Source of the DNA: Trifolium pratense
Lineage: Eukaryota > Streptophyta > Magnoliopsida > Fabales > Fabaceae
Direction of reading: 5' to 3'
DNA length: 64,000 nt
NCBI RefSeq assembly: GCF_020283565.1
Contig: NC_060063.1
Span: 4,114,563-4,178,562 of the forward strand
The translations under genes and the position numbers were made by a program. Shown here piece by piece: positions 23,474 to 33,807 of the stretch. A model generated the notes under the pieces. The model searched no databases. It worked only from the letters and a program-made list of their open reading frames with translations, and had not been told where the DNA came from. Position 1 is the stretch's first letter. Each line of letters starts with the position of its first letter.

Positions 23474-24626
23474 AGTTACATTCACTGGTCTCATCATTTT
23501 ATATTGTTTTGTAGATCTTTACGGATTATTTGCTATGCATGTCTTTCTCTTATTTTCTGTTATGCAGCGAAACAAAATATCGCACACAGATTGTGTAAGA
23601 TTTCTTTCTTTTTTGGTTGCATAGAGTTCTTTACTCAGCAAAGTTTAGTTCTCCTTTTCATGAAATATTTTCTAGCTTTTGTTTCCAACTAGCATGATAC
23701 ATCAGATAATTTTTGTATGTTTGTTAAGACTAGAAGCTGTTGAAATTGGTATTTTGATTATGATAAACTAGCAATGGCATAATTCTAGTTATATGGCAGA
23801 TATATTTTGTAGCGAGTAACCAGAATGTAAAGTCTGGCTTTAATACATCCACTGCCAATGGATCATGAGCCTGGAATAGTGAACAAAGCTATTCTAATTT
23901 ATGTTTCTTCACAACCAAATTTCTTTACTCTAACATAAAATGGTGCCTAGGTGAAGTAATGTCTTGCCTCACATATATCAATCTCCTGTTGAATCTTAAA
24001 CTAAGCTGAAAGATTGAAGAGGTCACCATTAAAAGGGGTGCCATGAATGTACTTTGGAGGATGAGAGTTTATCTTATACTCAAAGTATTTGATTAGTGTG
24101 CAATGAGAAAACATTAATTTCCTTAAGTCTATTTTAAAATTGTGTTGAGCATTATTGGTTAAAGTATATTTCTTTTATTCTTATGTTTAATTTGACCCTC
24201 TTTTCATTTTTTGTTGCGATTTTTGTTTTACCAGAATTATACAAATGCATTTCTTATTGTTTAAAATTGTGGTAATAGTTTTTTTTTTTTTTTTTTGATG
24301 AGAAAATAGTTTTTTTTACAATAAAATACTTTCTGCTTCTTTCACAACCAAAAATTAGCTTTGTCCTTGTTTCTGGTTTTACTGTGGCTGTTTGAGATCT
24401 ATAAATAAATCACAACATTTTTTCTTCCAACTTTTTTAACCCATTTCAATAAACTATCACATGTAGTAAAACACTTTGTCGGTGTTAAATTCAACTGTAA
24501 CATCTACTAATGTTTGTTTTAGTTCTTTTAGTCTCTATTATAAACCATTTTAGTCGATCCTCAGCTCCATTATAAACAAAAAAATAAATAAAAAATTTAA
24601 ATAGATTTTTAGTCTTTTTAAATAGA
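23474..24626. other. 3' UTR and intergenic sequence after the NET4-like gene
   Basis: The first few hundred bases are presumably the 3' UTR. The rest is A+T rich with long T runs near 24280-24300 and no exon-like frame. Phrases such as GTCTCTATTATAAACC near 24530 resemble diffuse intergenic plant repeats, without definable ends. Confidence 0.4.
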
Positions 24627-24719
24627 TGCAGTTTAGCAAGTCATTACAATTGGGCCTAACACAAACTATATTGGGCTTAAGCTAATCAAGGCCCAATACT
24701 ACAAACACATTATACAACA
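24627..24719 (-). repeat. Shortened 3' LTR of the copia element
   Basis: Matches 28362-28488 from AGCAAGTCATTACAATTGGG through the outer CAACA, and retains the terminal TGCA, but is missing the internal segment holding the TATA-like and AATAAA-like signals. Confidence 0.7.
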
Positions 24720-24899
24720 AACTCTCCCCTAATTGAACAATCCTAAGAGTTCAATTAAAGGATACTTGACAAGCAAGCTAAGCAACATTCACACAAAAAC
24801 TAAAAAATAAGCAAAGCAAAACAAGTGAAAAAACTGCAGCAATCCAAGCAATTCTGCAGCAAGAAGAAAACTGAAGCAGATCAAGCAATTCTGCAGCCT

Positions 24900-27800
24900 T
24901 CATTTCATCTCCATTCCTAACCCACTTCTCAACTTCAAAAACGCATCCAACTTCAAAGGTTTGGTCATGATGTCAGCCAACTGGTCTTGTGATTTGCAAT
25001 GTTTGAGTTCAATTGTACCATCCTTTGTAAGATCTCTCAAGAAGTGAAATCTCACATCTATGTGCTTACAACGACCGTGCATGATGGGATTTTTAGACAG
25101 CTTGATGGAGGAGCTGTTATCACAATAAATCTGAGTGCAAATCTTCTGATTCTTAAGCAAGTAGCTTAGTATACTTCTCAACCAAACAGCTTGGCAAGCA
25201 CATGCAGCAGCTGCAACATATTCTGCCTCTGTGGTGGACAAAGTGACAATAGGTTGCTTCTTAGAAGACCAAGATATGGCTCCTGAGCCAAGCATGAATA
25301 CAAACCCTGTGGTGCTCTTCCTGTCATTCACATCACCAGCATAGTCTGAATCTGACCAGCCAACTAGCTCAAAACCCTTCTCAGTGTTACACCTATACAT
25401 GATTCCATTTGTAAGTGTACCCTTTAAGTACCTCAATATTCTTTTGACTGCTGTAAGGTGCATGTTTGTAGGCCTTTCCATATATCTAGCTACCAGACAC
25501 ACTGAATAAGCCAAGTCAGGCCTTGTAGCCAACAGGTACATTAGGCTCCCAACTATCTGCTTATACTCTCTTGCATCTGTAGCATCACCATCTTCATCTT
25601 TGTCAAGCTTACAACCAGGCACTATAGGGCTGCATACACTGTTGCAATTTTCCATACCAAACCTCCCTAAGACCTCAGCTGCATATTTCTGTTGACTGAT
25701 GTATATACCTTCCTCAGACTGTATTACTTCTACTCCAAGAAAAAACTTCATCTTGCCTAAATCAGTCATTGAAAATTCTTTTTGCATTGATGTTTTGAAC
25801 TCATTCATCAAAAGCAAATCATTTCCAGTGTATATGAGATCATCAACATATAGACTGACTATCAGAATCTTACCATTTGGCTTGTGCTTTATGAACAATG
25901 TATGCTCTGAAGGACATTTCTCAAATTCCTCAGAGTTGAAGTAGGCTTCAATTCTACTGTACCAGGCCCTTGGTGCTTGCTTTAGGCCATACAATGCTTT
26001 CTTAAGTTTGTACACCTTGTTCTTTTCCCTCTGATAACCTGGTGGCTGTTCAACATAGATATCTTCACTTAATTCACCATGTAGAAAAGCACTTTTTACA
26101 TCCAACTGGAACACTTTCCAACTTTCTCTTGCAGCTATAGCTAGTATTGATCTAATTGTGTCCCATCTTGCCACAGGAGCAAATACCTCATCATAGTCAA
26201 TACCATGCTTCTGATTGTACCCTTTTGCCACCAGTCTTGCCTTATGTTTATCAATTTCTCCTTTTTCATTGTGTTTAGTTTTGTAAATCCATTTCACACC
26301 AATTACATTGGCTCCATCAGGTAAACTAGTAAGCTCCCAAGTTTGATTCTTCTCTATGGAATGCATTTCTTGATTCATAGCTTCTATCCAAACTTTAGAC
26401 TTAACAGCCTCACTGAATGATGTTGGATCTTCAGTAGCTACATAGACTGCAAGATTATGCAGCTGGTCAAGCTCCTCTCCTGTGACAAAGTCATTCAAGC
26501 TCTGAGGTGGTCTCCTAACTCTTGGAGGCAAATTCACCTCAGATTGGAAGTCAATGCCATCACTATCATCACTTGAAGTATTCATATCAACTTCAGCTTG
26601 AACCTCATTGTCATTTGCTGGAGCCTCATTGTCATTTGCTGGAGCTGATGTACTATACTCTTCATCACTGAGAGCATCATTGCTTGATTGGTTTTGCTTT
26701 TTGTCTGAGATCTTATTCCAATTCCAACCTTTATTTTCTTCAAATACCACATCTCTGCTGATGATTATTTTCTTCTTTTCAGGGTCATAAAGCTTATAAG
26801 CTTTTGACTCTTCACTTAGTCCCAGAAGAACACATTTCACACTTTTGCTATCTAGCTTGGTTCTTTGACTGTCAGGTACATGAGCAAAGGCTATGCATCC
26901 AAAAACTCTGAAGTGATGCACAGAAGGTTTGACTCCACTCCAAGCCTCTTCTGGTGTGATGTCTTTGACAGATAGAGTGGGGCTTCTATTCATCACATAA
27001 GTAGCCCACTTCAAGGCTTCTGGCCAAAATGGTTTTGGTACACCCTTTCCAGCCAACATACTCCTTACCATATTCATTAGAGTCCTGTTCTTCCTTTCTG
27101 AAACACCATTCTGCTGAGGTGTGTATGCTGCAGTCAATTGCCTCTTGATTCCATGATTACTACAAAAATCATTAAAAGCATTTGAGGTATATTCACCACC
27201 CCTATCTGTTCTTAGGCATTGAATAGAACAATTGGACTCTTTCTCAACCATAGCCTTAAACTGTTTGAAAGTTTCTAGTGAACTAGACTTCTCTTTCAGC
27301 AGATATATCCAAGTTTTTCTAGTTAGATCATCAGTGAAAGTTATGAAATACCTGTTGCCACTGTTGGATTTTGGATTGATAGGTCCACAGATATCAGAAT
27401 GAACAAGTTCAAGCTTAGAGCTGGCTCTCCAATTTGCTTGCTTGGGAATGGCATCTCTGTGTTGCTTGCCTTCCAAGCAATCTGCACAATTCTCATCTAG
27501 CTCTTTCAATGCTGGTAGACCTCTCACCATGTCCTTTTTAACAAGAACATTCAATCCTTTGATGCTTAAGTGGCCATATCTGCTATGCCAAAGCAAAGAG
27601 TTGACAAGTTTTGAAGCTTGCAGACATCTTGGAGCAATTACTTCTGCTTTGACAATATACATTCTATTTGTTGACATGTATGTAGCAAAAAGTAATCCCT
27701 CTTCTTCATGATAAACTTTGCAGCAATTGTTCTTGAACACAATTGTAGCCTTCTTCTGCTGAATTTGGCCAATGCTGAGAAGGTTTGTCTTTAACCCAGG

Positions 27801-28358
27801 TATGAAATACACATTGGTGAAAACATGAACTCTTCCATTGATACTGAGTTTCACATTTCCTTTTCCCATCACATTCATCCTTGAGTCATCACCCAATTTC
27901 ACTGAATCTCTATAATTCTCATCAAAATCATAAAACCAATCCTTGTTACCTGACATATGATTGCTGCACCCAGAATCCAAGAACCAATTTTCACCAAACT
28001 CATCATCATTGGTTTTGGCCATGAGGAGCATCTCTTCTTTAAACTCATCCAATTCTGCATAATTGGCATTTTCACTCCAATTGGGACAATTACTCTGATA
28101 GTGTCCCAATTTATGACAGTGAAAGCATTCCACATTCTCTTTGCTTTGCCTTCCCCTACCACGACCTCTAGCAGAATTTGAATTTCTTCCCCTACCTCTC
28201 CCTCTGCCACCATTAGTGACCTTGAGAGCTTGCTCTTCTTGCTTGATCAGTTGGCCTTTCATACGTTGTTCATGAACTATCAAGCTACTCTGCAGCTCAT
28301 CAATGGAGAGTGTGGTAACATCAGAAGATAATTCAATAGAACAGACTATACTCTTCAT
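24900..28358 (-). CDS. Copia Gag(partial)-Pol polyprotein
   Basis: Polyprotein for particle maturation, reverse transcription and integration. The longest frame begins at a TTG at 28373; the first ATG is at 28358, giving about 1152 codons without a stop. Order: end of gag with one zinc knuckle (CFHCHKLGHYQSNC), aspartic protease (WFLDSGCSNHM), GAG-pre-integrase His/Cys motif (HSRYGHLS ... CADCLEGK), integrase core with the D, D and E motifs (HSDICGP, RTDRGGEYT, NGVSERKNRT), reverse transcriptase ([16 protein letters not shown]) and RNase H (GWSDSDYAGD, STTEAEY). Every catalytic motif is present. The missing part is the middle of gag, cut at the junction with the LTR-like segment, so the frame cannot make full Gag. 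Confidence 0.88.
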   Translation of the reverse strand: MKSIVCSIELSSDVTTLSIDELQSSLIVHEQRMKGQLIKQEEQALKVTNGGRGRGRGRNSNSARGRGRGRQSKENVECFHCHKLGHYQSNCPNWSENANYAELDEFKEEMLLMAKTNDDEFGENWFLDSGCSNHMSGNKDWFYDFDENYRDSVKLGDDSRMNVMGKGNVKLSINGRVHVFTNVYFIPGLKTNLLSIGQIQQKKATIVFKNNCCKVYHEEEGLLFATYMSTNRMYIVKAEVIAPRCLQASKLVNSLLWHSRYGHLSIKGLNVLVKKDMVRGLPALKELDENCADCLEGKQHRDAIPKQANWRASSKLELVHSDICGPINPKSNSGNRYFITFTDDLTRKTWIYLLKEKSSSLETFKQFKAMVEKESNCSIQCLRTDRGGEYTSNAFNDFCSNHGIKRQLTAAYTPQQNGVSERKNRTLMNMVRSMLAGKGVPKPFWPEALKWATYVMNRSPTLSVKDITPEEAWSGVKPSVHHFRVFGCIAFAHVPDSQRTKLDSKSVKCVLLGLSEESKAYKLYDPEKKKIIISRDVVFEENKGWNWNKISDKKQNQSSNDALSDEEYSTSAPANDNEAPANDNEVQAEVDMNTSSDDSDGIDFQSEVNLPPRVRRPPQSLNDFVTGEELDQLHNLAVYVATEDPTSFSEAVKSKVWIEAMNQEMHSIEKNQTWELTSLPDGANVIGVKWIYKTKHNEKGEIDKHKARLVAKGYNQKHGIDYDEVFAPVARWDTIRSILAIAARESWKVFQLDVKSAFLHGELSEDIYVEQPPGYQREKNKVYKLKKALYGLKQAPRAWYSRIEAYFNSEEFEKCPSEHTLFIKHKPNGKILIVSLYVDDLIYTGNDLLLMNEFKTSMQKEFSMTDLGKMKFFLGVEVIQSEEGIYISQQKYAAEVLGRFGMENCNSVCSPIVPGCKLDKDEDGDATDAREYKQIVGSLMYLLATRPDLAYSVCLVARYMERPTNMHLTAVKRILRYLKGTLTNGIMYRCNTEKGFELVGWSDSDYAGDVNDRKSTTGFVFMLGSGAISWSSKKQPIVTLSTTEAEYVAAAACACQAVWLRSILSYLLKNQKICTQIYCDNSSSIKLSKNPIMHGRCKHIDVRFHFLRDLTKDGTIELKHCKSQDQLADIMTKPLKLDAFLKLRSGLGMEMK

Positions 28359-28361
28359 CAC

Positions 28362-28488
28362 TGCAAGAGTCAATTTTATTGATCACACAAACCTTGCTTA
28401 TATAGCAAGTCATTACAATTGGGCCTAACACAAACTATATTGGGCTTAAGCTAATCAAGGCCCAATACTACAAACACATTATACAACA
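28362..28488 (-). repeat. 127-bp LTR-like segment inside gag
   Basis: Begins TGTTGTATAATG and ends TTGCA on the minus strand, with a TATA-like TATATAAGCAAGG and a polyadenylation-like AATAAA, so it has the parts of a short complete LTR. It is fused on one side to gag N-terminal codons through the shared GAGAGTTTG and on the other side directly to gag codons (GTGATGAAGAG), with no primer-binding site. Confidence 0.65.
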
Positions 28489-28672
28489 AACTCTCATTTG
28501 CAATGCGCTGTTGTTCTACCGTTGCATTCGCCGGAGCCACTGTCACACCATTCTCGATCAAGCTCCAATATTCTTTAGATCGGAGCAAATTCTCCATCAA
28601 CATTGCCCAATGATCGTAGTAGCCATCAAATTTTGGAATTGAAGGCTTCAAGAAGTCTGAATTTTCTGCCAT
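28489..28672 (-). pseudogene. Copia gag N-terminal fragment
   Basis: Starts MAENSDFLKPSIPKFDGYYD, the typical DUF4219-like start of copia Gag, and runs about 60 codons (LMENLLRSKEYWSLIENGV) before the open frame enters the LTR-like segment. The central gag domain that should follow is missing. It abuts a (TA)n tract upstream. Confidence 0.75.
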
Positions 28673-28704
28673 TGCGAATATATATATATATATATATATA
28701 TATA

Positions 28705-30644
28705 GGGGGCTTGGGTCTAAGTTAGCAAGGTGCACCTTTTGAGTTGGACAAAAATACCCATTTTTTTAATTTTTGAAAGAATAGAGCAACAGGGGCATTT
28801 CTGTAATTTTCTGCAATTTTACACGCGCCCCCCACTTCTTTTTCCCCCCCCCCAGGACACGTGGCAGCGTGTTAGTGGACAAAAATCACGCGCGTGCATC
28901 ACACGCGCCGACAGGCGCGCGTGGCTGAAGCCCAAACGCGGAGAGAGAAAGCCTTTTGAAAAGGCAGGCCACGTGTCAGCATATGATTGGCTGCGTTAAT
29001 TTTTTTCCATTTAATACTTTAAACTCAATTATTTCGTCGTAAATTAATTTTTTATTTTTTATTTTTTATACCAAAATTCATAATTTTTTTTTTCTACAAA
29101 TAGAGACTTGGTTCGTTTGATTTGGACACAGAAAAAAAACCCAATTTTTCACTACCTTAATCTCATTTTTCACTACCTTACATCAACTCACTGAAACCAT
29201 TCTACCAGGAAAATGGTTTCAGAGTACAAATCTCAGAAACCATTCTACAAGCAAAATGGTTTCAGAAGCAAATAACTAATAATCAACTTACTGAAACCAT
29301 TCTACCAGCAAAATGGTTTCAGATTACAACTCTCTGAAACCATTGTACCAGATAAATGGTTTCAGAAGCAAACACAATTAATAAATTACTCACGGAAACC
29401 ATTCTACCAGTAAAATGGTTTCAGAATACAACTATGTGCAACCATTCTACAAGCAAAATGGTTTCAGAAGCAAATAACTAATAATCAACTTACTGAAACC
29501 ATTCTACCAGCAAAATGGTTTCAGATTACAACTCTCTGAAACCATTGTACCAGATAAATGGTTTCAGAAGCAAACACAATTAATAAATTACTCACGGAAA
29601 CCATTCTACTAGTAAAATGGTTTCAGAATACAACTATGTGCAACCATTCTACAAGCTAAATGGTTTCAGAAGCAAATAACTAATAATCAACTTACTGAAA
29701 CCATTCTACCAGCAAAATGGTTTCAGATTACAACTCTCTGAAACCATTGTATCAGATAAATGGTTTCAGAAGCAAACACAATTAATAAATTACTCATTGA
29801 AACCATTCTACCAGTAAAATGGTTTCAGAATACAACTATGTGCAACCATTCTACCAGTAAAATGGTTTCAGAAGCAAACATTAGTTTTTAATTACCGTTT
29901 TATCTCATTTAATTAACTAAAAATAGTTTCAGGTCTCCAAAAATTTCATAAAATATACCAAAAGTTCCAGAATATTATCTACTATTTTCCTGGTATAATG
30001 GTTTCAGTGAGTTGGTTGAGTGGTGCGTGTTAAATTACAACACACAAGTAACGTATTTAGTAGACAAAAAATGAGATTAAGGTAGTGAAAAATTGCGTTT
30101 TTTTTTCGGTGTCCAAATCAAACGAACCAAGTCTCTATTTGTAGACAAAAAAAAATTATGAATTTTGGTATAAAAATAAAAAAATTAAAAATTAATTTAC
30201 AACGAAATAATTGAGTTCAAAGTATTAAATGAACAAAAATCACGCCCAGCCAACCATTGTGTGACACGTGTCCTACTTTTAAAAAGCAAATTTTTCTCTC
30301 TCCAGGTTTTAATCCAGTGTGACGCAGGCGCTTGAATCTGATGGATCTTGATGATCTGGGCTGTCTGATTGATCAGACAGTCTTGATGAGATCAGATCTT
30401 GGCTGTCTGATGGAAATCAACGGTCTGTAACCATGGTCCTTCGGTACGCGCGCGACACTGGATCCGCGTCTATTAATAGTTTAAGAAGGTGGGGCGCGTG
30501 TATATGGTTGGCAAAATTGCAGAAAATTACAGAAATGCCCCTGTTGCTCTATTCTTTCAAAAATTAAAAGAATGGGTATTTTGGTCCAATTGAAAAGGTG
30601 CACCTTGCTAACTTAGACCTAACTAGGGTCTATGTTAGAAAACC

Positions 30645-30646
<2 letters not shown>
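28705..30646. mobile_element. Long-TIR element (about 1.9 kb) carrying a hairpin array
   Basis: Left end GGTCTAAGTTAGCAAGGTGC (28714 onward) is mirrored at the right end (about 30595-30618), and the inverted homology covers about 130 bp outermost and again 29005-29190 against 30050-30235. Both sides abut (TA)n tracts (28678-28704 and 30647-30690), consistent with insertion into a TA microsatellite, so a target duplication cannot be read. The right end carries an extra GGGGTTTTCTAACATAGACC. No transposase frame is present. Mutator-like is the best guess because of TIR length. Confidence 0.65.
29190..29880. repeat. 14 hairpin units in a 202-bp higher-order repeat
   Basis: Each unit is a near-perfect inverted repeat: CTGAAACCATT, a loop of about 10 bases (CTACCAGCAA and variants), then AATGGTTTCAG. 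Fourteen copies were counted. They group in fours; the marker AATAACTAAT recurs at 29271, 29473 and 29675, exactly 202 bp apart, while the four unit types within a period differ consistently (loop CTACCAG, GTACCAG, CTACCAGT, CTACAAG). A final half-unit lies near 29990-30007. Confidence 0.9.
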
Positions 30647-30696
<50 letters not shown>

Positions 30697-31129
30697 TTTA
30701 GTTCTTGCAAATATGCACTTTCTGTTTTGATCCTTGATATTTTGTTTTAGTTCCTCCAAAATATGTTCATGTAAAAATTAGTCCTTATAATATTTATTTT
30801 ATCACTTATTTTGAGGACTAACCAAATATTTTAGATATTTTAAGGAATAAGGACTAGTTTTAATAGAAATCAATTTTGCAAATACTAAACCAAAAACAAA
30901 ATATTATATATTTATATGGTTTAAAACAAAACAAAAATTACAAAAGCTAAAATAAAATAAAAAAATTATATTCGCAGTAATTTTCATATTTAAGCACACA
31001 AATAAAAAATGCAAACTTCTTACAAATATTATGGTACTCAAAAGAAAAAAAAAAAACGTAAACTTTTAATTAATTGCATCGTGAGCCTCCGACTCAAAAT
31101 AATTGCACAGAACAGAACCAAATTTGCCT
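30647..31129. other. (TA)n tract and unrecognised AT-rich sequence
   Basis: (TA)n from 30647 to about 30690, then A+T-rich sequence with phrases of the diffuse TTAGTCCTTATAATATT type. No gene seen. Confidence 0.5.
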
Positions 31130-31423
31130 TGCCTCATGACCAAAACCATAACACAGAGCATTCACGAGTTCCACAGCTCTGAAATCGATTGCTTCTTCTT
31201 TCTCGCAATTCGTAAGTTTCTTCTCTGTCATTGTTTTATTTCTATACTTTGATCATCCAAATAGCCATGTCAATTTTTTTATTGATTGTGTTTGTTAATA
31301 TTTATATGCTTTTAATAAAGAAAGAAATATCCATATGAAATTAATTAAAATCTTTTATGGAAACTCATCAGATGTAGCTGCAATGTTTCTAATTCTCTGT
31401 TAGGATTTTCTTTCTAATTGTAA

Positions 31424-31660
31424 TGATTCTAGTGTTGTTAAATGACGCGAACCAAGTAATTGGACTCAAGTGGATAATGATTCTAGGGTTGTTAAATGAC
31501 ACGACCAAGTAATTGGACTCAAGTGGATAATGAGCTCACTCTAGAACTCGAGTTCGATTCCTGGTTGAAACAATTTTTGGTCAGGTTTTAATTGCCTCGT
31601 GGTCGAACTCTGGATTACCTGGGAACGAGGGGGTTAATACCAAAAAATGGAAAAAAAATG
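31424..31660 (+). mobile_element. tRNA-derived SINE with duplicated head
   Basis: The segment has a box A-like TTGGACTCAAGTGGATAATG and a box B-like GAGTTCGATTCC, then a body ending in an A-rich tail (CAAAAAATGGAAAAAAAATG). The first 52-54 bp, covering box A, are present twice in tandem (31426-31479 and 31480-31531). It lies in the first intron of the EIF1AD-like copy A. Confidence 0.6.
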
Positions 31661-31741
31661 ATAGTCATGTCATGGAGGATTTAGTGTGCTGGAGTTTTGG
31701 ACAATTTCCATATGAAATTCCTGCCATGGCGACACCATAGG

Positions 31742-32093
31742 TATTAGAATTTTAGAGGCCTATACTCAACCACAAAAGCTAGCTTTATAAGTGTAGTGCA
31801 AACCTCAACTCTCAAGCTAGCTTTTGTGGTTGAGTATAGGCCTCTAAAATTTTAATATGGTATCAGAGCCTATCCTAGATCCATTTGTTGTTTGTTGTGG
31901 AGACCTCCCATATTTGGGCCACCCGTTGTTGTTGATCCCACGTTCCAGCTTGTTCAGTTCTGGACGTGAGGGGGTGTGTTAGAAGTCCCACATTGGCGAG
32001 AGATATGGAAAAGATAGCCTTTATAAGTGTAGTGCAAACCTCAACTCTCAAGCTAGCTTTTGTAGTTGAGTATAGGCCTCTAAAATTCTAATA
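31742..32093 (+). mobile_element. TRIM with rearranged left LTR, 5-bp target duplication
   Basis: Right LTR 31977-32093 starts TGTTAGAAGTCCCACATTGG and ends TTCTAATA. A primer-binding site TGGTATCAGAGCC lies at about 31857-31869 and a polypurine stretch (GTGAGGGGGTG) just before 31977. ATAGG flanks both ends (31737-31741 and 32094-32098). The first part of the left LTR is replaced by an inverted copy of the LTR's own 3' half, so the element begins TATTAGAATTTTAGAGGCC and is mirror-symmetric to its end. Confidence 0.8.
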
Positions 32094-33551
32094 ATAGGCT
32101 GCAATGGTGTTTATATAGCAGATTTTTAGCCTTCTGCCATCCGTCACGGACAACATTGTTTGACTCTATGGAGCATAGTTCAAAATTGCGGTTGTAGTCA
32201 CAGTTGCGCGTAGTCATATTTGTTGTGCTGCAAACTTTGATATGGTGGCAAAATGCGGCCGCAGTTGTAGTTGTGAATTGCGATGCCATTGCAGAGACCT
32301 TTAACTATTTTATTTTGGCCACAATTAGAACTCTGCATTAGACATTAGGACACTCGGTAATTTAGTAGCCAGTAATTTGTGTTTGTATAGTGAATGAGTG
32401 AGAGATAGTATGTTCCTCTATAGCTCTATGAACCCTAGTTTTTAAACTATATAAATCACATTTCAAATTTTATATGCAAACAATGCTATATTATTTGACT
32501 CCAAAAAACTGGCTTCAGCTTACACATGTGCAAAAGAAATCTTATGAATGAATAGACTATAAGTCTATAAGAAGATGAATTCCAAATTTTCAATTTAACG
32601 ATTTTTTTGAACAATTCAATGACCTGAACTATTGTTGACACAAACCAATTTGGTGAACCTGTTAGAGCAATTCAGTTGACAATCTTTTAACCTGATTTTG
32701 TTTTGTAGGAGTTAGTTTGTGTAGCTGCCATTATGTGAATTTTTGTTAGAAAGCGTAGCAACAAGAAATCAAGTTTTTAGATAGCAATGAGTGGAGGAAG
32801 GAAGAATTTGAACAGGGCAACAGAGGAAAAACATGTAACTCTTCAAGATGGGCAACACATTATGCAGGTGGTGTCTCTTCGAGGCTCCAATCTTATTGAG
32901 GTACTGTATTGGTCAATGTTTAAAATCTTCCAAAAATTTCCCTTTTAGTTTCTATAGGTTTAGTTCTTATTTATCTTTCCATTTTGATTTGTCTCCAGGT
33001 CGTGGATGCACATGGTGAGAAATCACTAGCTCTATTTCCTGCTAAATTTCAGAAAAGCATGTGGATAAAACGAGGTTTTGCCCTATTTAAGAAGCAATTC
33101 AATACCCATGGTCCTGATTTAAAGCAACTCTAAGTATTATTTATTCGAATTTTGGAAAACAAAAAAGTAACTTTTTTACTTATAGTATTACGCCTTTGCC
33201 ATCGTTGATGATTTTACTGAGCTCTTGACTTTGGTGAAAGAATTGCGCAAATGCTCAATCATGGACTATTGACTTTGGTGAAAGAATCACAAATGCTCAA
33301 TCATGGAATGAATAGTTTCTCTTTTCAAATGTTCCTAACATGCTATTCTTAGCCAAACCTCTTTTTTTAGATATATTTAGCATCAGATCAAGTGTTGGAT
33401 TATATATTTTGCTTCATCTGATCTACCCAAACTCTTACTGGTTTATTATGGAACTATTTGAAAGTCATACATGTTGTTTTAATAATTCAATCTTAAGCCT
33501 AATAGAAGTTTTTTTTTTTTGAAACATAAGCCTAATAGAAGTTAGTTAGGT

Positions 33552-33807
33552 TTGTTAATTAGAATAACTAACTTCTAAGACCGTTACTTGTTTAGCAAGT
33601 AAACTAGTTTAGTTTTGAGGGAAGTCTATATATAGCGTAATTAACTAATGATGTAAAGAATACTCACTCTCTAATCAATATAGAAACACAATTTTCTCTC
33701 TTGTTTCTTTGTTCTTCCTTCAACTTTCATTTATGTGTGGTGCTGAACAATAGGCGCGTTACATTGTGCCAGGAAATAGGCGCAGCTTAGGCGCAGTTCC
33801 AACAATT
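33552..33807 (+). mobile_element. Possible solo LTR fragment in intron 2 of copy A
   Basis: Starts TGTTAATTAG and ends TTCCAACA, with a TATA-like CTATATATAG near 33629 and a run of repeated ATAGGCGC and TAGGCGCAG near its end, all in the style of a short plant LTR. No matching partner or target duplication was found in the window. Confidence 0.3.

Larger units (their letters stand above)
24627..28677 (-). mobile_element. Rearranged Ty1/copia retrotransposon
   Basis: Minus-strand order: gag N-terminus (28672-28489), an LTR-like segment (28488-28362), the rest of gag plus all of pol (28358-24900), a polypurine tract (AGGGGAGAGTT beside 24720), then a shortened 3' LTR (24719-24627). The normal 5' LTR and primer-binding site are not at the expected place. 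Both LTR copies share the TGTTGTATAATG start. The left copy lacks about 35 internal bases. No target duplication could be assigned. The pol frame is intact, so the proteins could in principle act in trans. Confidence 0.8.

Noticed and set aside
29190..29880. CRISPR-like array
   Set aside because: The units are regular and palindromic, but the intervening sequences are themselves repeated in a 202-bp period, the context is a plant transposon and no cas-like gene exists.
31977..32093. Cassandra-type element with 5S rRNA-like LTR
   Set aside because: The LTR starts with the AGTCCCACATTGG phrase common to several TRIMs, but I could not find the 5S box A, intermediate element and box C arrangement in the 117-122 bp LTRs.
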